Counted from the stretch's first letter, positions 9,271 through 18,849 are shown. The stretch is DNA of 64,000 bases from Methylomonas sp. 11b (GCF_000515215.1 NZ_KI911557.1:1385586-1449585), one strand, 5' to 3'. The notes: generated from the sequence alone by a model not told the origin. A program made the numbers and translations.

Positions 9271-10653
9271 TTAACCTGGTACCATCACTCCTGCTTCCTT
9301 CATCCGCGCAATTTTGTAGCGCAGGGTACGCGGACTGATACCCAGCTTGGCGGCTGTGGTTTTCCGGCTGCCGCTGACATCGCGTAGCATTTGCAAAATA
9401 ATTTTTTCCTCGGCCGAACGCACGCCGTCGCCCAAACTGCCGAGCTCGAATTGGCTATTGTCGCTATCGGTTTGCCGCGATTCTACGGCAAGACTTTGCA
9501 CAGCAGCGGGCAAACTCGGCAAAACCAACATATCTTCCTCAAAAATCAGGTCGTCGACGCCGATTTGACTCCGGCTTTGCAGGATCAACGCCCGCTGCAC
9601 CACGTTTTCCAACTCTCTGACATTACCTGGCCAGTTGTATGCAGATAACTTAGTCATTGCCGCATCATCAAAGCTGCAAGCAGCTTTCCCTGCCGGACTA
9701 TGCTTGCTCAACAACTCCAGCGCCAGCGGCAAAATATCGCCAGGCCGCTCCCGCAGCGGCGGAATTCTGAGCGGGAATACGCTCAAGCGAAAATACAGAT
9801 CTTCGCGAAACCGGCCATCCTGCACATAGTCTTTTAATTTGCGATTGGTAGTCGCCAAAATTCTGACGTTCAAGGCTATCTTGCGATGACTACCCAAACG
9901 TTCGACTTCCTTTTCCTGCAACACCCTTAGCAATTTTGCTTGCAGCGAAATATCCATCTCGGAAATCTCGTCCAGCAATAAGGTGCCACCCTGTGCCAAC
10001 TCGAATTTACCCGGCGCCGATTGAATGGCACCCGTAAACGCGCCCTTTTCGTAGCCGAACAGCATCGCTTCCAGCATGTTTTCCGGAATCGCCGCGCAAT
10101 TGATGGCCTCGAACGGGCCGGCATGGTAAAGCGAGTTGCGATGAACATAACGGGCCAGCACTTCCTTACCGGTACCGCTCTCGCCTTCCAGCAGCATGGT
10201 CACATCGGTTTTGGCTACTTTGCTGGCCAATGCATAAAGCTTTTTCATACTCTCGTCAGCCACTACGCGCTCGTTAATTACTGGGGCTTGCAGCGTAATC
10301 AATGATGCTACCTTATCGACCAACATGCCCGCTTCGAACGGTTTGATCAGATAGTCGGCCGCACCGGACTGCATGGCTTCCACCGCTTTGGGGATGGTGC
10401 CGTAAGCCGTCATCAGCAACACCGGCAACTGCTCGAATTTTTGCTGAATATTCTGCAACAGCTGAAAACCGTCCATCACCGGCATTTGCACATCGCTGAC
10501 CACCAGCCTGACCTGATACTTGGCTAACTGGCTCAGTGCCTCGATACCGTTTTTTGCGGAGATTACCCGATATCCTTCAATTTCCAGGGTATCGCATAGC
10601 GCCTCGCACAAAGCCATGTCGTCTTCGACGATAAGCACATCATACTGTTTCAT
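9271..10653 (-). CDS. flrC: Sigma-54-dependent flagellar response regulator FlrC/FleR
   Basis: An NtrC-type activator of flagellar promoters. The 460-residue protein has a receiver domain with phospho-acceptor Asp54 (VVSDVQMPVMDGF), an AAA+ domain with Walker A GESGTGKE and the sigma-54-contacting loop GAFTGA, and a C-terminal Fis-type helix-turn-helix (KTTAAKLGISPRTLRYKI). The ATG at 10653 starts MKQYDVLIVEDD; the frame is open further upstream but without conservation. It overlaps flrB by 14 bases. Its position in front of fliE supports the FlrC/FleR call rather than general NtrC. Confidence 0.93.
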   Translation of the reverse strand: MKQYDVLIVEDDMALCEALCDTLEIEGYRVISAKNGIEALSQLAKYQVRLVVSDVQMPVMDGFQLLQNIQQKFEQLPVLLMTAYGTIPKAVEAMQSGAADYLIKPFEAGMLVDKVASLITLQAPVINERVVADESMKKLYALASKVAKTDVTMLLEGESGTGKEVLARYVHRNSLYHAGPFEAINCAAIPENMLEAMLFGYEKGAFTGAIQSAPGKFELAQGGTLLLDEISEMDISLQAKLLRVLQEKEVERLGSHRKIALNVRILATTNRKLKDYVQDGRFREDLYFRLSVFPLRIPPLRERPGDILPLALELLSKHSPAGKAACSFDDAAMTKLSAYNWPGNVRELENVVQRALILQSRSQIGVDDLIFEEDMLVLPSLPAAVQSLAVESRQTDSDNSQFELGSLGDGVRSAEEKIILQMLRDVSGSRKTTAAKLGISPRTLRYKIARMKEAGVMVPG

Positions 10654-11845
10654 AATTTTGCTCCATTGTGGCAATACCGGCGGACAAGCCGAGGGTGTAT
10701 TGGCTGGTACAGGGCAAATTCAAGGTAAAACTTGTACCTTGCCCCGGCGTCGAACGACATTTGACGCTACCGCCGTGCGCGCGCGCCACGCTATCGACCA
10801 CCGCCAAACCCAAGCCGGTGCCATTGGACTTGGTGGTGTAGAACGGTTCGAATAATTTAGTTTGCTGTGCTTCGGCAATACCGGGACCGTCATCCGTCAC
10901 CGTGATGTCGATACTGCCTAAATCGCTCCGCCGGACCGTTAAAGCAATTTTGTGCGCACCAGCCTCGGCCGCATTATTGATTAAGTTTAATAATGCCCCG
11001 CGCAGCGCATCTTCATTTCCAAGAAACTGATCGGTGCTGATGCGGTTTTCGATGCTACATTCGCCCGCAAAACTATCGGCCGCTTCGGCGAGATGCGCCA
11101 GCAGCCGCTGCAATGAAAAACTTTGCATCGCCATCCGACCCTGTTTGGCAAAGATCAGCATGTCGTTAACTTGGCGCTCCAGGTAATGCAGACGTTCTAA
11201 AATTTTCTCGGAGAACTGTTGGCGCTTTTCGTCGGGAATCGAGGGTTTGCTCATTTGTGATGCATACAAAATCGCGGTCGCCAGCGGTGTACGGACCTGA
11301 TGCGCGAGACTGGCCACCATTTCCCCCATCGCGCTTAGTTGTTTTTGCTGCGCCAGCGTATCTTGTAAGGAACGCAGTTCGCTGACATCCGACAACAGAA
11401 TGATTTGCTCCGCGTCGTTACCCAACGAGCTGTGGGTAATATTCACTTTACGGCCGTCTCTGAGTTGGCGTTCATGCGGCGATTCGAACACCGGTTGCAG
11501 ACTGCGCGCCGCCACACTCGACCATAACTGGCCCAGCAAGGGTTCGCCCAAAAAGTCCACGGAATGGACATTGCAGTCGATGATCAAACCGTGCGCATTC
11601 AGCACAACCACCGCCGCCGGCAAGGCCGCCAGAATCTGTTGCAAGCGGCTGGCGAGCTTTTCCTTCTCGATCAACGTGTTCAGACGCTCGCTACGCGCGG
11701 CCAGCAACTCGCGATTCAGCTTGGCTACTTGCTCTTCCAACCCCTGATAGGAATGCGCCAGATTCTCCGAAAGTTCGTTAAATATCCGAAAGGCATCGGT
11801 CAAGCGCTCGGTTTTTTGTTGTTGATGCAGCTCTAAAGTACCCAT
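10640..11845 (-). CDS. flrB: Flagellar sensor histidine kinase FlrB/FleS
   Basis: Soluble histidine kinase of the FlrBC pair. The 401-residue protein has an N-terminal coiled coil (residues 5-70), a PAS domain (about 72-150), a HisKA helix with His182 in LAHQVRTP, and an HATPase domain with the N box NLINNAAEAG and G boxes (DDGPGIAEAQ, GTGLGLAVV). There is no membrane segment, so it senses a cytoplasmic cue, as FleS and FlrB do. The start MGTLELHQ was chosen; an upstream in-frame start would overlap the promoter. Confidence 0.92.
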   Translation of the reverse strand: MGTLELHQQQKTERLTDAFRIFNELSENLAHSYQGLEEQVAKLNRELLAARSERLNTLIEKEKLASRLQQILAALPAAVVVLNAHGLIIDCNVHSVDFLGEPLLGQLWSSVAARSLQPVFESPHERQLRDGRKVNITHSSLGNDAEQIILLSDVSELRSLQDTLAQQKQLSAMGEMVASLAHQVRTPLATAILYASQMSKPSIPDEKRQQFSEKILERLHYLERQVNDMLIFAKQGRMAMQSFSLQRLLAHLAEAADSFAGECSIENRISTDQFLGNEDALRGALLNLINNAAEAGAHKIALTVRRSDLGSIDITVTDDGPGIAEAQQTKLFEPFYTTKSNGTGLGLAVVDSVARAHGGSVKCRSTPGQGTSFTLNLPCTSQYTLGLSAGIATMEQNYETV

Positions 11846-11879
11846 ATTTAGTCGCCTAATTGATTGTCTAGACGCTAAA

Positions 11880-11896
11880 AGCAAAATTTAGACCAT
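11880..11896 (-). promoter_or_regulatory. Sigma-54 promoter of flrBC
   Basis: The minus strand reads ATGGTCTAAATTTTGCT, with GG and GC separated by 10 bases and a TTTTGC -12 element. Transcription would begin near 11869, leaving a leader of about 25 bases before the flrB ATG. Class II flrBC/fleSR operons are known to be sigma-54 dependent under FlrA/FleQ. No flrA gene is adjacent here. Confidence 0.7.
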
Positions 11897-11977
11897 TTAA
11901 ATTTTTATTTAAAAACATATGCTTAAATAAGAGTTGTCAAGTTTTTGACGAAAAGAGACAGGCTGTTAGCTTCGGAC

Positions 11978-11993
11978 TGGTGACGAATTGGCT
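11978..11993 (+). promoter_or_regulatory. Weak candidate sigma-54 promoter of the prsT-like gene
   Basis: TGGTGACGAATTGGCT has GG and GC 10 bases apart, but both elements are poor (TGGT for TGGC, TGGC for TTGC). The predicted start near 12004 would exclude the earliest possible start codon at 12002. PEP-CTERM genes are often RpoN dependent, which is the main reason to note it. Confidence 0.3.
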
Positions 11994-12037
11994 TTGCGAC
12001 TATGCTATGTACACACTTGAGCAACCCCATCTTCGCT

Positions 12038-14854
12038 ATGCGCAAAAATCCGATGAAACCCAATTTCCCGTTAAATAAACTGCTGCTGATTCTGGCGCTT
12101 AACCCCGTGCAGATAAGCGTTGCCGATGACATCCAGGCCGGCAAGTTTTACGAAGAAGCTCTCCAGTCTTACAGAAGTCAAAATAACGCCGAAGCCATCA
12201 TCCAGTTGAAGAATGCGCTACAGCAAAACGAAAGATATGTTTCGGCTCACATGCTGCTTGGCGAAATTTACTTGCAACAGAAATCGTTGACGGAAGCAGA
12301 AGTCCAACTCAGATTAGCCAAACAATTAGGCGCGGATCCTTCTTTAATAGCTGAAAACCTGGCCAAACTTTACACCTACCAAATCCGCTACAACGACCTG
12401 CTGAAGGAAATCGATCCAGCACAGTTTAATAGTGGATTACGCCCGGTTTTGCATGTTTACCGCGGTAACGCATATCTGCAACTCAATTTAATCAGCGAAG
12501 CGCTGAATGAATTCGACATTGCATTGCAAATTGCTCCCAACCAAGTTAATGCCGCAATTGGGCGCGCGAATGCACTGTTAAAACGTGGTGACATTAAAGG
12601 CGCAGATCAGGCCGCCGATAAAGCCAAGCAAATGCAAGCCAACGATCCCGGCGTTTGGTATGCAAAAGGCTCGATCAAGCATGCCAACATGGAACTGGAT
12701 GAAGCGCTAAAGTTTTACGACAAGGCGATTGAGCTAAACCCCGCTCATGTAGACACTCGACTTGCCAGAGCAGGCCTTTTAATGGACTTAAAGCGAGACG
12801 AGCGGGCGCGGCAAGATTTGGAATATATGCGCCAGGCTTATCCATTTGAACCGAAAGCAGCCTATCTGCATGCGGTTTTACTGGAGCGCAATAATCAGAG
12901 GGAAGCGGCAACCAAGGAATTGGAAGTGGCCGCCGACATTATCACCGGGATCAAACCGGAATACTTATCGGCGCACGGTCCGACTTTAATGCTCTCCGGC
13001 TTGATTAATTACAGCCTGCAACGATTCGACCTGGCAGCGGAGTACTTGCGTCAGTATGTTAAGCAATACCCGGAACAATCAGGTCCGTATAAGTTGCTGG
13101 CCACCATACTTTTACAAAAAAACGAACCGGAACAAGCGATTGATCTGCTCCGCCCCATTCAAATCCGCAATCCCCAGGATCAGCGTCTGGCATTTTTATT
13201 GGCAAGCGCGTTCATGCAGGCCGGCAAACACGATATGGCCAATAATATGTTTGGAAAAGCCGCTGCGTTAGGCAGTGACAGTGGCACCCTGCAAACTGAA
13301 ATCGGCTTAAACAGATTGGCAATGGGGCAGGAACAGGCGGCCGTTCAAGACCTTGAAGTGGCATTCAAAAAGAATCCGGATGCGATCGAGGCAGGGATTC
13401 CTCTCGTGGCACTTTACATGAGCCGTGGTGAACCGGAAAAAGCGTTAAAAACCGCACAAGCGTTACATGAGAAAGCGTCGAAAAACTTTACACTACTAAA
13501 TTTACTAGGGACTGCTCAAGTCAATACCGGGCAGTACAAACAGGCCCGGCAAAGCTTCGAGAAGGCGATTGAACTGAACCCCAAGTTTCTTGCCGCACAA
13601 ATTAACTTGAGCAAACTGGACGTCGGCGAGAATAAATTTGATCAAGCCAGGCAAAGACTGCAAACCTTGCAGCAAAGTCATCCGGGTGACATAGATATTC
13701 TTATTGAATTGGCCAAAGTCGAGCAAAGCGCCGGACGCTATCAGGCAGCCAATGATTGGCTAGCAAAAGCGAAAATGATCGACCAAAAATCATTACCGAC
13801 ACTTTTGGCTTTGGTTGAGTTGAATCTGAAGATGGGTAACGCTGCTGAAGCTAGTGCCGCTGCGCAAGCGGCGGAAATGGTCGACAAGAATAACCCTCAG
13901 GTTATAGACGCTCTGGCTCGAAGCTACTTGGCTAACAACAATAAGGAGAAAGCCTTAGGGGTATTTATCCGCATGGCAGACCAAGCTCGCTTTAATGTCA
14001 AACAACTTTACAAAGCTGCTCGTTATCAAATAGATGCAGGCGATTATTTCGAAGCCATAAAGACCTTGAAAAAAGCAGTTTTGGTTGACGAAAATCATAT
14101 ACCTTCGCAAATTGCCTTGGTGGAAATGGAACTGAACCATGGGAAACCGGTATTTGCATTAAACCGCGCAGAAAGCCTATTAAAACAATATCCAAAACGC
14201 GCTTTTCCTCACCAGCTGTTGGGAAACATTGCCAATCATGACAAAAACCTTAGTTTAGCCAACAGCCATTACCAAGCGGCTTTCGAGCTGGAGCCGGACA
14301 CAACGTCATTGATGCAGCTCTATGAAAATTTGAAAAAAATCAACCAGCCTGACAAAGCCTTTAATTTACTGGATCAGTGGATTAAAAAGCATCCGCAAGA
14401 CCAACTGCCGATGGCGGCTTTCGCGAACGAATTACTGAAAAGCGGAAAGTTTAAAGAGGCCGAAAAATACTACGTCGAGCTATTGAAGCAATTCCCCAAT
14501 GAACCGCAGTTCCTGAACAACCTCGCCTACGTGTATCTCAATACCGGCAACGACAAAGCCTTATCTCTGGCCGAGCAAGCCCACAAAACGGCCCCCGATC
14601 AACCCGCGACTAACGACACTCTGGGCTGGATACTGGTTAACGCAGGACAAATCGAACAAGGTCTTCATTACTTACGAAACGCACATTCGCTACTCTCGCA
14701 AGACCCGGAGATACGCTACCATATCGCTGTCGCGCTGAATCAGTTGCAACGCCAGGAAGAGGCTAAGCAAGAACTGGAGGAAGCGCTAAGAGGCGACACT
14801 ATTTTCAATGGCCGTGAGCAAGCTAAAACGCTGCTTGAAAAACTCCGCAGGTAG
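12038..14854 (+). CDS. prsT: PEP-CTERM system TPR-repeat protein (PrsT-like)
   Basis: A large exported protein of about 938 residues made almost entirely of tetratricopeptide repeats (recurring A..LYL..G....A......A....P patterns, for example KFYDKAIELNPAHVDTRLARAGLL). Length and layout match the PrsT family found with exosortase/PEP-CTERM and exopolysaccharide systems. The signal peptide is hydrophobic (NKLLLILALNPVQISVADD). No lipobox Cys is visible, although PrsT is usually called a lipoprotein. The start is uncertain: ATG at 12038 or 12053 both fit, neither with a good ribosome-binding site. A PEP-CTERM substrate gene follows. Confidence 0.8.
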   Translation: MRKNPMKPNFPLNKLLLILALNPVQISVADDIQAGKFYEEALQSYRSQNNAEAIIQLKNALQQNERYVSAHMLLGEIYLQQKSLTEAEVQLRLAKQLGADPSLIAENLAKLYTYQIRYNDLLKEIDPAQFNSGLRPVLHVYRGNAYLQLNLISEALNEFDIALQIAPNQVNAAIGRANALLKRGDIKGADQAADKAKQMQANDPGVWYAKGSIKHANMELDEALKFYDKAIELNPAHVDTRLARAGLLMDLKRDERARQDLEYMRQAYPFEPKAAYLHAVLLERNNQREAATKELEVAADIITGIKPEYLSAHGPTLMLSGLINYSLQRFDLAAEYLRQYVKQYPEQSGPYKLLATILLQKNEPEQAIDLLRPIQIRNPQDQRLAFLLASAFMQAGKHDMANNMFGKAAALGSDSGTLQTEIGLNRLAMGQEQAAVQDLEVAFKKNPDAIEAGIPLVALYMSRGEPEKALKTAQALHEKASKNFTLLNLLGTAQVNTGQYKQARQSFEKAIELNPKFLAAQINLSKLDVGENKFDQARQRLQTLQQSHPGDIDILIELAKVEQSAGRYQAANDWLAKAKMIDQKSLPTLLALVELNLKMGNAAEASAAAQAAEMVDKNNPQVIDALARSYLANNNKEKALGVFIRMADQARFNVKQLYKAARYQIDAGDYFEAIKTLKKAVLVDENHIPSQIALVEMELNHGKPVFALNRAESLLKQYPKRAFPHQLLGNIANHDKNLSLANSHYQAAFELEPDTTSLMQLYENLKKINQPDKAFNLLDQWIKKHPQDQLPMAAFANELLKSGKFKEAEKYYVELLKQFPNEPQFLNNLAYVYLNTGNDKALSLAEQAHKTAPDQPATNDTLGWILVNAGQIEQGLHYLRNAHSLLSQDPEIRYHIAVALNQLQRQEEAKQELEEALRGDTIFNGREQAKTLLEKLRR

Positions 14855-14960
14855 TCGATTTTTTAAAATATGTCGTAATTTTTTACACCATACACAACCG
14901 CTGGTCACATTTACTAACCAAGCAATGATTAAACGATTGTATTCGAATGATAAATTTACT

Positions 14961-14977
14961 ATGGCCCACTAAGTGCT
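14961..14977 (+). promoter_or_regulatory. Sigma-54 promoter of the PEP-CTERM gene
   Basis: ATGGCCCACTAAGTGCT has TGGC and TGC with GG and GC exactly 10 bases apart. The expected start near 14988 leaves a leader of about 100 bases before the ATG. RpoN together with the PrsK/PrsR pair is known to control many PEP-CTERM genes; neither prsK nor prsR is in this window. Confidence 0.65.
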
Positions 14978-15086
14978 TGTTAATAAATAGACCGTAATTC
15001 TTTGTTTATGGCCAATAGTACAATGGTTATTTCCAGACCGGCGAAGACAATGACGGAAAATGAAATTCGAAAAATGTGAGGACATT

Positions 15087-15833
15087 ATGACCCGAAAATA
15101 TTTGGCTATAACAGCCCTGTTGTTATCACCGCTTGCTGCTAATGCCACGACATGGGACTTTAATAATACAGGGACCACCGTGCCAGCGGGCATCACTAAT
15201 GTCAAGGCTTACTCGGCTGGAACAACTACTGCGTCGACGTTTGCGGCTGCAAACTGGGTTAGTTATTCCGGCGGGTTGGGCGTAACAACCTCTGGCGAAA
15301 CCACCACTTCACCAGAGCATGCAACAGATAACGTGGGCAATATCGAAGCCTTACTTTTTCGCTTCGATACCAGCACGATTTTGGATAAGTTGAGCATAGG
15401 CTGGCCCTCTCCAACTGCTTACGACTCGGATATGTCAGTCCTGAGATACACTGGTACGTTGACTAGTAACCAACTACCTACGGATAGAGATATTACCGGA
15501 GAAACAATAGCCCAGCTTATCACACGTGGCTGGGAATTCGTGGGTAGTTACAATGCAACTCAAGGCTCTGTGGAAGACATCAACCCAGGCAATTTGTCTT
15601 CCAGTTTTTGGCTAATTAGCGCTTACAGCAGCAGCTGGGGTTCAGGCCTAGGGGAATCTAACGTGGATGGCGGCAACGACTACTTTAAGCTTTCCCAACT
15701 CGTTGGTACAGCAGGTGGCAGTGGCGGCGGCGGCGGTGCTGGCAGTGTTCCAGAACCAACCAGCTTGTTATTATTGGCTAGCGGCATGTTGGGCTGGAGA
15801 ATGAATCGTAAAAGACAAACTCTAGCTGCTTAA
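15087..15833 (+). CDS. PEP-CTERM sorting domain protein (exosortase substrate)
   Basis: A secreted protein of 248 residues. It begins with a signal peptide (MTRKYLAITALLLSPLAANA), continues with a Thr/Ser/Gly-rich body without Cys, and ends with a Gly/Ser linker and the classic C-terminal signal VPEPTSLLLLASGMLGW followed by a basic tail. Exosortase is expected to cleave at this tail and release or anchor the protein at the surface. The N-terminal TWDF start resembles the XDP-type exosortase-dependent surface proteins, but I cannot confirm that. GAGG precedes the ATG at 15087. It lies downstream of the PrsT-like gene and has its own sigma-54 promoter. Confidence 0.85.
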   Translation: MTRKYLAITALLLSPLAANATTWDFNNTGTTVPAGITNVKAYSAGTTTASTFAAANWVSYSGGLGVTTSGETTTSPEHATDNVGNIEALLFRFDTSTILDKLSIGWPSPTAYDSDMSVLRYTGTLTSNQLPTDRDITGETIAQLITRGWEFVGSYNATQGSVEDINPGNLSSSFWLISAYSSSWGSGLGESNVDGGNDYFKLSQLVGTAGGSGGGGGAGSVPEPTSLLLLASGMLGWRMNRKRQTLAA

Positions 15834-15853
15834 GTCGACTTAGGCTCCACAAT

Positions 15854-15893
15854 AAAAACCGCCTTCCGAATTGAACCGGAAGGCGGTTTTTTT
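15854..15893. terminator. Bidirectional rho-independent terminator
   Basis: An 11-base-pair stem (ACCGCCTTCCG with CGGAAGGCGGT) with a short loop, flanked by A residues on the left and seven T residues on the right. It serves the PEP-CTERM gene from the left and argC from the right, which converge here. Confidence 0.9.
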
Positions 15894-15916
15894 ATGCCCC
15901 ACGTTTTAATGGCAAC

Positions 15917-16945
15917 TCAAGGATATAAAGCAACGGTCTCTAACGACTCATGCTCAGGCAACCCGAACATCAGATTCATATTTTGCACTGCCTGCCCCGA
16001 CGCACCTTTCACCAGGTTATCAATCACCGACAAAACCACCACCGTATCTCTGCCTTGCGGTTGATGCACCGCAACTTGGCAACGATTGCTGCCCCGCACG
16101 TTACGAGTGTCGGCATGACTGCCACTCGGCAACACATCCACAAATTTTTCGTCGCGATACTTCTCTTCAAACAGTTTTTGCAAATCCAGCTCCCGGTTTA
16201 AACGCGCATAAAGCGTTGCGTGAATACCGCGGATCATCGGCGTCAAATGCGGCACGAAAGTTAGACCAACCGCCTGCTTGGCGAGATTTTGCAAACCCTG
16301 AGTGATTTCCGGCAAATGTCTGTGTCCGCTGACCGCATAGGCTTTAAAACTTTCACCCGCCTCGCTCATTAAGGAAGAGATTTCCGCCTTGCGCCCTGCG
16401 CCGCTGACTCCAGACTTTACATCGGCGATCAAATGCTGCTCATCAATCGCCCCGGCCTCCAATAACGGCAAAAATCCGAGCTGCACGGCTGTCGGATAGC
16501 ATCCAGGACAAGCGATCAAACGTGCTTGCTTGATTTGCTCGCGATTGACTTCCGGTAAACCGTAGACGGCTTCGGCGATCAAATCCGGACTGGCGTGTTG
16601 CATGCCATACCATTTTTCCCATTCCTGCCGGTCTTTAATCCGGAAATCGGCGGACAAATCGATGACTTTGATACCAAGCGCCAGCAATGACTCAGCCATC
16701 AGCATGGCGGTGCCGTTTGGCGTCGCGAAAAACACTACATCGCAGTCTTTTAAATTATCCAACTCCGGCAAGGTAAATTTCACATCGCAGTAGCCTCTTA
16801 GACTCGGATACAACTGATCCACTCGCAATCCGGCATCAGCACGGGAAGTCACTACGCTAACCTCCACCTTAGGATGCAACACCAAAATTCTTAATAATTC
16901 GACGCCGGTATACCCGGTACCGCCGACAATACCTGCACGTATCAT
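15917..16945 (-). CDS. argC: N-acetyl-gamma-glutamyl-phosphate reductase
   Basis: ArgC reduces N-acetylglutamyl phosphate to the semialdehyde with NADPH in arginine synthesis. The 342-residue protein has the Rossmann start [14 protein letters not shown] and the catalytic Cys149 in [23 protein letters not shown] and [11 protein letters not shown] are also conserved. The ATG at 16945 gives the conserved N-terminus. It is not next to other arg genes and diverges from the quinone oxidoreductase gene. Confidence 0.96.
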   Translation of the reverse strand: MIRAGIVGGTGYTGVELLRILVLHPKVEVSVVTSRADAGLRVDQLYPSLRGYCDVKFTLPELDNLKDCDVVFFATPNGTAMLMAESLLALGIKVIDLSADFRIKDRQEWEKWYGMQHASPDLIAEAVYGLPEVNREQIKQARLIACPGCYPTAVQLGFLPLLEAGAIDEQHLIADVKSGVSGAGRKAEISSLMSEAGESFKAYAVSGHRHLPEITQGLQNLAKQAVGLTFVPHLTPMIRGIHATLYARLNRELDLQKLFEEKYRDEKFVDVLPSGSHADTRNVRGSNRCQVAVHQPQGRDTVVVLSVIDNLVKGASGQAVQNMNLMFGLPEHESLETVALYP

Positions 16946-16965
16946 GAATGCTCTCGTTGAAAAAA

Positions 16966-16994
16966 TACTGTTAGTCCAATGCGGCACATATAAT
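16966..16994 (+). promoter_or_regulatory. Possible promoter of the quinone oxidoreductase gene
   Basis: A perfect TATAAT at 16989-16994 lies 30 bases upstream of the ATG. The matching -35 region is poor, so only the -10 element is well supported. Confidence 0.35.
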
Positions 16995-17023
16995 ACGATA
17001 CTCTATCCGCAAAGCTTAACACC

Positions 17024-18001
17024 ATGCGCGCCATCGATATTTATCGCACCGCCGAGTTCACCGATTTAATCCTGACAGATCAGCCGCTACCCTCACCCGG
17101 CGCGCATCAAGTATTGATAAAGGTGTTAGCGGCCGGAGTAAACCGTCCCGACCTAATGCAGCGTAGGGGCTTGTATCCGCCGCCACCTGACGCATCCACC
17201 GTTCTCGGCTTGGAAGTTGCCGGCACCATCGAAGCGATTGGGAGCGAAGTAAATGAATTTAAAGTTGGCGACCCGGTTTGCGCCTTACTGACGGGTGGTG
17301 GCTACGCAGAATATTGCCTGGCAAGCGCCTGTTGCTGCCTACCCGTACCCAAAGGCTTGAGTTTTATTCAGGCTGCCGCCATACCCGAAACCTTTTTTAC
17401 GGTCTGGAGCAACATTTTCGACCGTGCAAAACTGCAAGCTGGCGAAAGTTTATTGGTACATGGCGGTACCAGCGGCATAGGCACCACTGCCATTCAACTC
17501 GGCAAAGCCTTCGGCAGCCAGGTCATCGTCACCGCCGGCAGCGAGGAAAAATGCCTGTACTGCCTAAAACTAGGCGCTGATCTGGCGATTAATTACCGGC
17601 AACAAGACTTTGTCGAAGCCGTGATGTATCACACCAACGGCAAAGGCGTTAATGTCGTTTTAGACATAATCGGCGGCGACTACTTGCCCCGTAACTTGAA
17701 ATGCCTGGCTATGGACGGCCGACTACAACAGATTGCCATCCAGCACGGCGGCAAGAGCGAAATCAATCTAGCATCCGTGCTGATGAAACGCCTTACCATT
17801 GCCGGCACGACCTTGCGCCCCCGCAACGACGAGTTCAAGGCTAAAATAGCCCAACAACTTTTTGCAAAGGTTTGGCCGCTACTGGAATCCGGCCAACTCA
17901 AACCCATCATCGATTCGGTTTTTCCGCTAGATCAGGCCTCCCAGGCCCACGAGCGCATGGAAAGCAGCCAACATATCGGTAAAATTATTTTGGAGGTATA
18001 A
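17024..18001 (+). CDS. NAD(P)H quinone oxidoreductase, PIG3/QOR family
   Basis: A zinc-independent medium-chain dehydrogenase/reductase of 325 residues. It has the N-terminal GroES-like domain with VNRPDLMQRRGLYPPPP, the cofactor-binding loop GGTSGIGTTAIQLGKAFG at about residues 146-163 and a C-terminal substrate domain. PIG3-type enzymes reduce quinones with NADPH; the natural substrate cannot be told from sequence. The sseA gene follows 2 bases later, so the two are probably one operon, which may point to a redox or sulfur stress role (inference). Confidence 0.88.
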   Translation: MRAIDIYRTAEFTDLILTDQPLPSPGAHQVLIKVLAAGVNRPDLMQRRGLYPPPPDASTVLGLEVAGTIEAIGSEVNEFKVGDPVCALLTGGGYAEYCLASACCCLPVPKGLSFIQAAAIPETFFTVWSNIFDRAKLQAGESLLVHGGTSGIGTTAIQLGKAFGSQVIVTAGSEEKCLYCLKLGADLAINYRQQDFVEAVMYHTNGKGVNVVLDIIGGDYLPRNLKCLAMDGRLQQIAIQHGGKSEINLASVLMKRLTIAGTTLRPRNDEFKAKIAQQLFAKVWPLLESGQLKPIIDSVFPLDQASQAHERMESSQHIGKIILEV

Positions 18002-18003
18002 GC

Positions 18004-18849
18004 ATGTCCTACACCACGCTGGTTTCCACAGACATTTTAGCTGCTAACCTGAACAATCCGGATTGGCGAATATTCGACTGCCGATTCTCGCTAGCTGAGG
18101 TGACAGCTGGGCATAAAGCCTATCGACAAGGCCATATTCCCGGCGCCCGCTATGCTGATTTAAACCAGGATTTGTCTTCGCCTGTGCGATCCTACACCGG
18201 CCGCCACCCGTTACCGGACTTTGCATTATTAGGCAAAAAGCTGGGCGAGTGGGGCGTTAACAATCGTAGTCAAATCGTGGTTTATGACGATGCCGGCGGC
18301 GCGTTTGCCGGCCGGATGTGGTGGCTGCTACGCACGATGGGTCATACTCAGGTCGCTGTGTTGGATGGCGGATTTGCGCGCTGGCAAAAGCAAGACTTGC
18401 CGGTCACTACCGCGCTTCCGAAAATTACAGCCAGCCAATTCCGCGTCTATCTGGACAACAAAGAATGGCTGGACGCCGAACAAGTAGCAAACGGTTTGGC
18501 GACACGAAAAATCACCTTGATAGATGCCAGAACACCTGAACGCTTTTATGGCTGGCAAGAGCCCATAGACCCAGTAGGCGGCCATGTACCCAAAGCGCTA
18601 AATAGGCCGCTGCAAACTAATCTGGACAAATCGGGATTATTTTTACCCGCCGACCAGTTGCGCCAACAACTTAGCGCGCTAGTTACTCCTTATCCTGCCG
18701 AGCACGTAGTACATATGTGCGGATCCGGTGTGACCGCCTGTCACAACCTGTTAGCGATGGAAATTGCAGGATTAAGCGGCTCGAAACTTTACGCCGGCTC
18801 ATGGAGCGAATGGATTACCAACCGAAATAGACCGGTCGCAACCGATTGA
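18004..18849 (+). CDS. sseA: 3-mercaptopyruvate/thiosulfate sulfurtransferase
   Basis: A two-domain rhodanese of 281 residues. The first domain has lost its catalytic Cys (DDAGGAFAGR), while the second carries Cys239 in CGSGVTACHN. The CGSGVTA loop is typical of SseA-type mercaptopyruvate sulfurtransferases, while classic rhodaneses have CRKGVT. It transfers sulfane sulfur to cyanide or thiols. Starts 2 bases after the quinone oxidoreductase stop. Confidence 0.9.
   Translation: MSYTTLVSTDILAANLNNPDWRIFDCRFSLAEVTAGHKAYRQGHIPGARYADLNQDLSSPVRSYTGRHPLPDFALLGKKLGEWGVNNRSQIVVYDDAGGAFAGRMWWLLRTMGHTQVAVLDGGFARWQKQDLPVTTALPKITASQFRVYLDNKEWLDAEQVANGLATRKITLIDARTPERFYGWQEPIDPVGGHVPKALNRPLQTNLDKSGLFLPADQLRQQLSALVTPYPAEHVVHMCGSGVTACHNLLAMEIAGLSGSKLYAGSWSEWITNRNRPVATD

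Noticed and set aside
11923..12144. Open frame of 73 codons on the minus strand between flrB and the prsT-like gene
   Set aside because: It covers the prsT start region, has no ribosome-binding site and no recognisable protein features.
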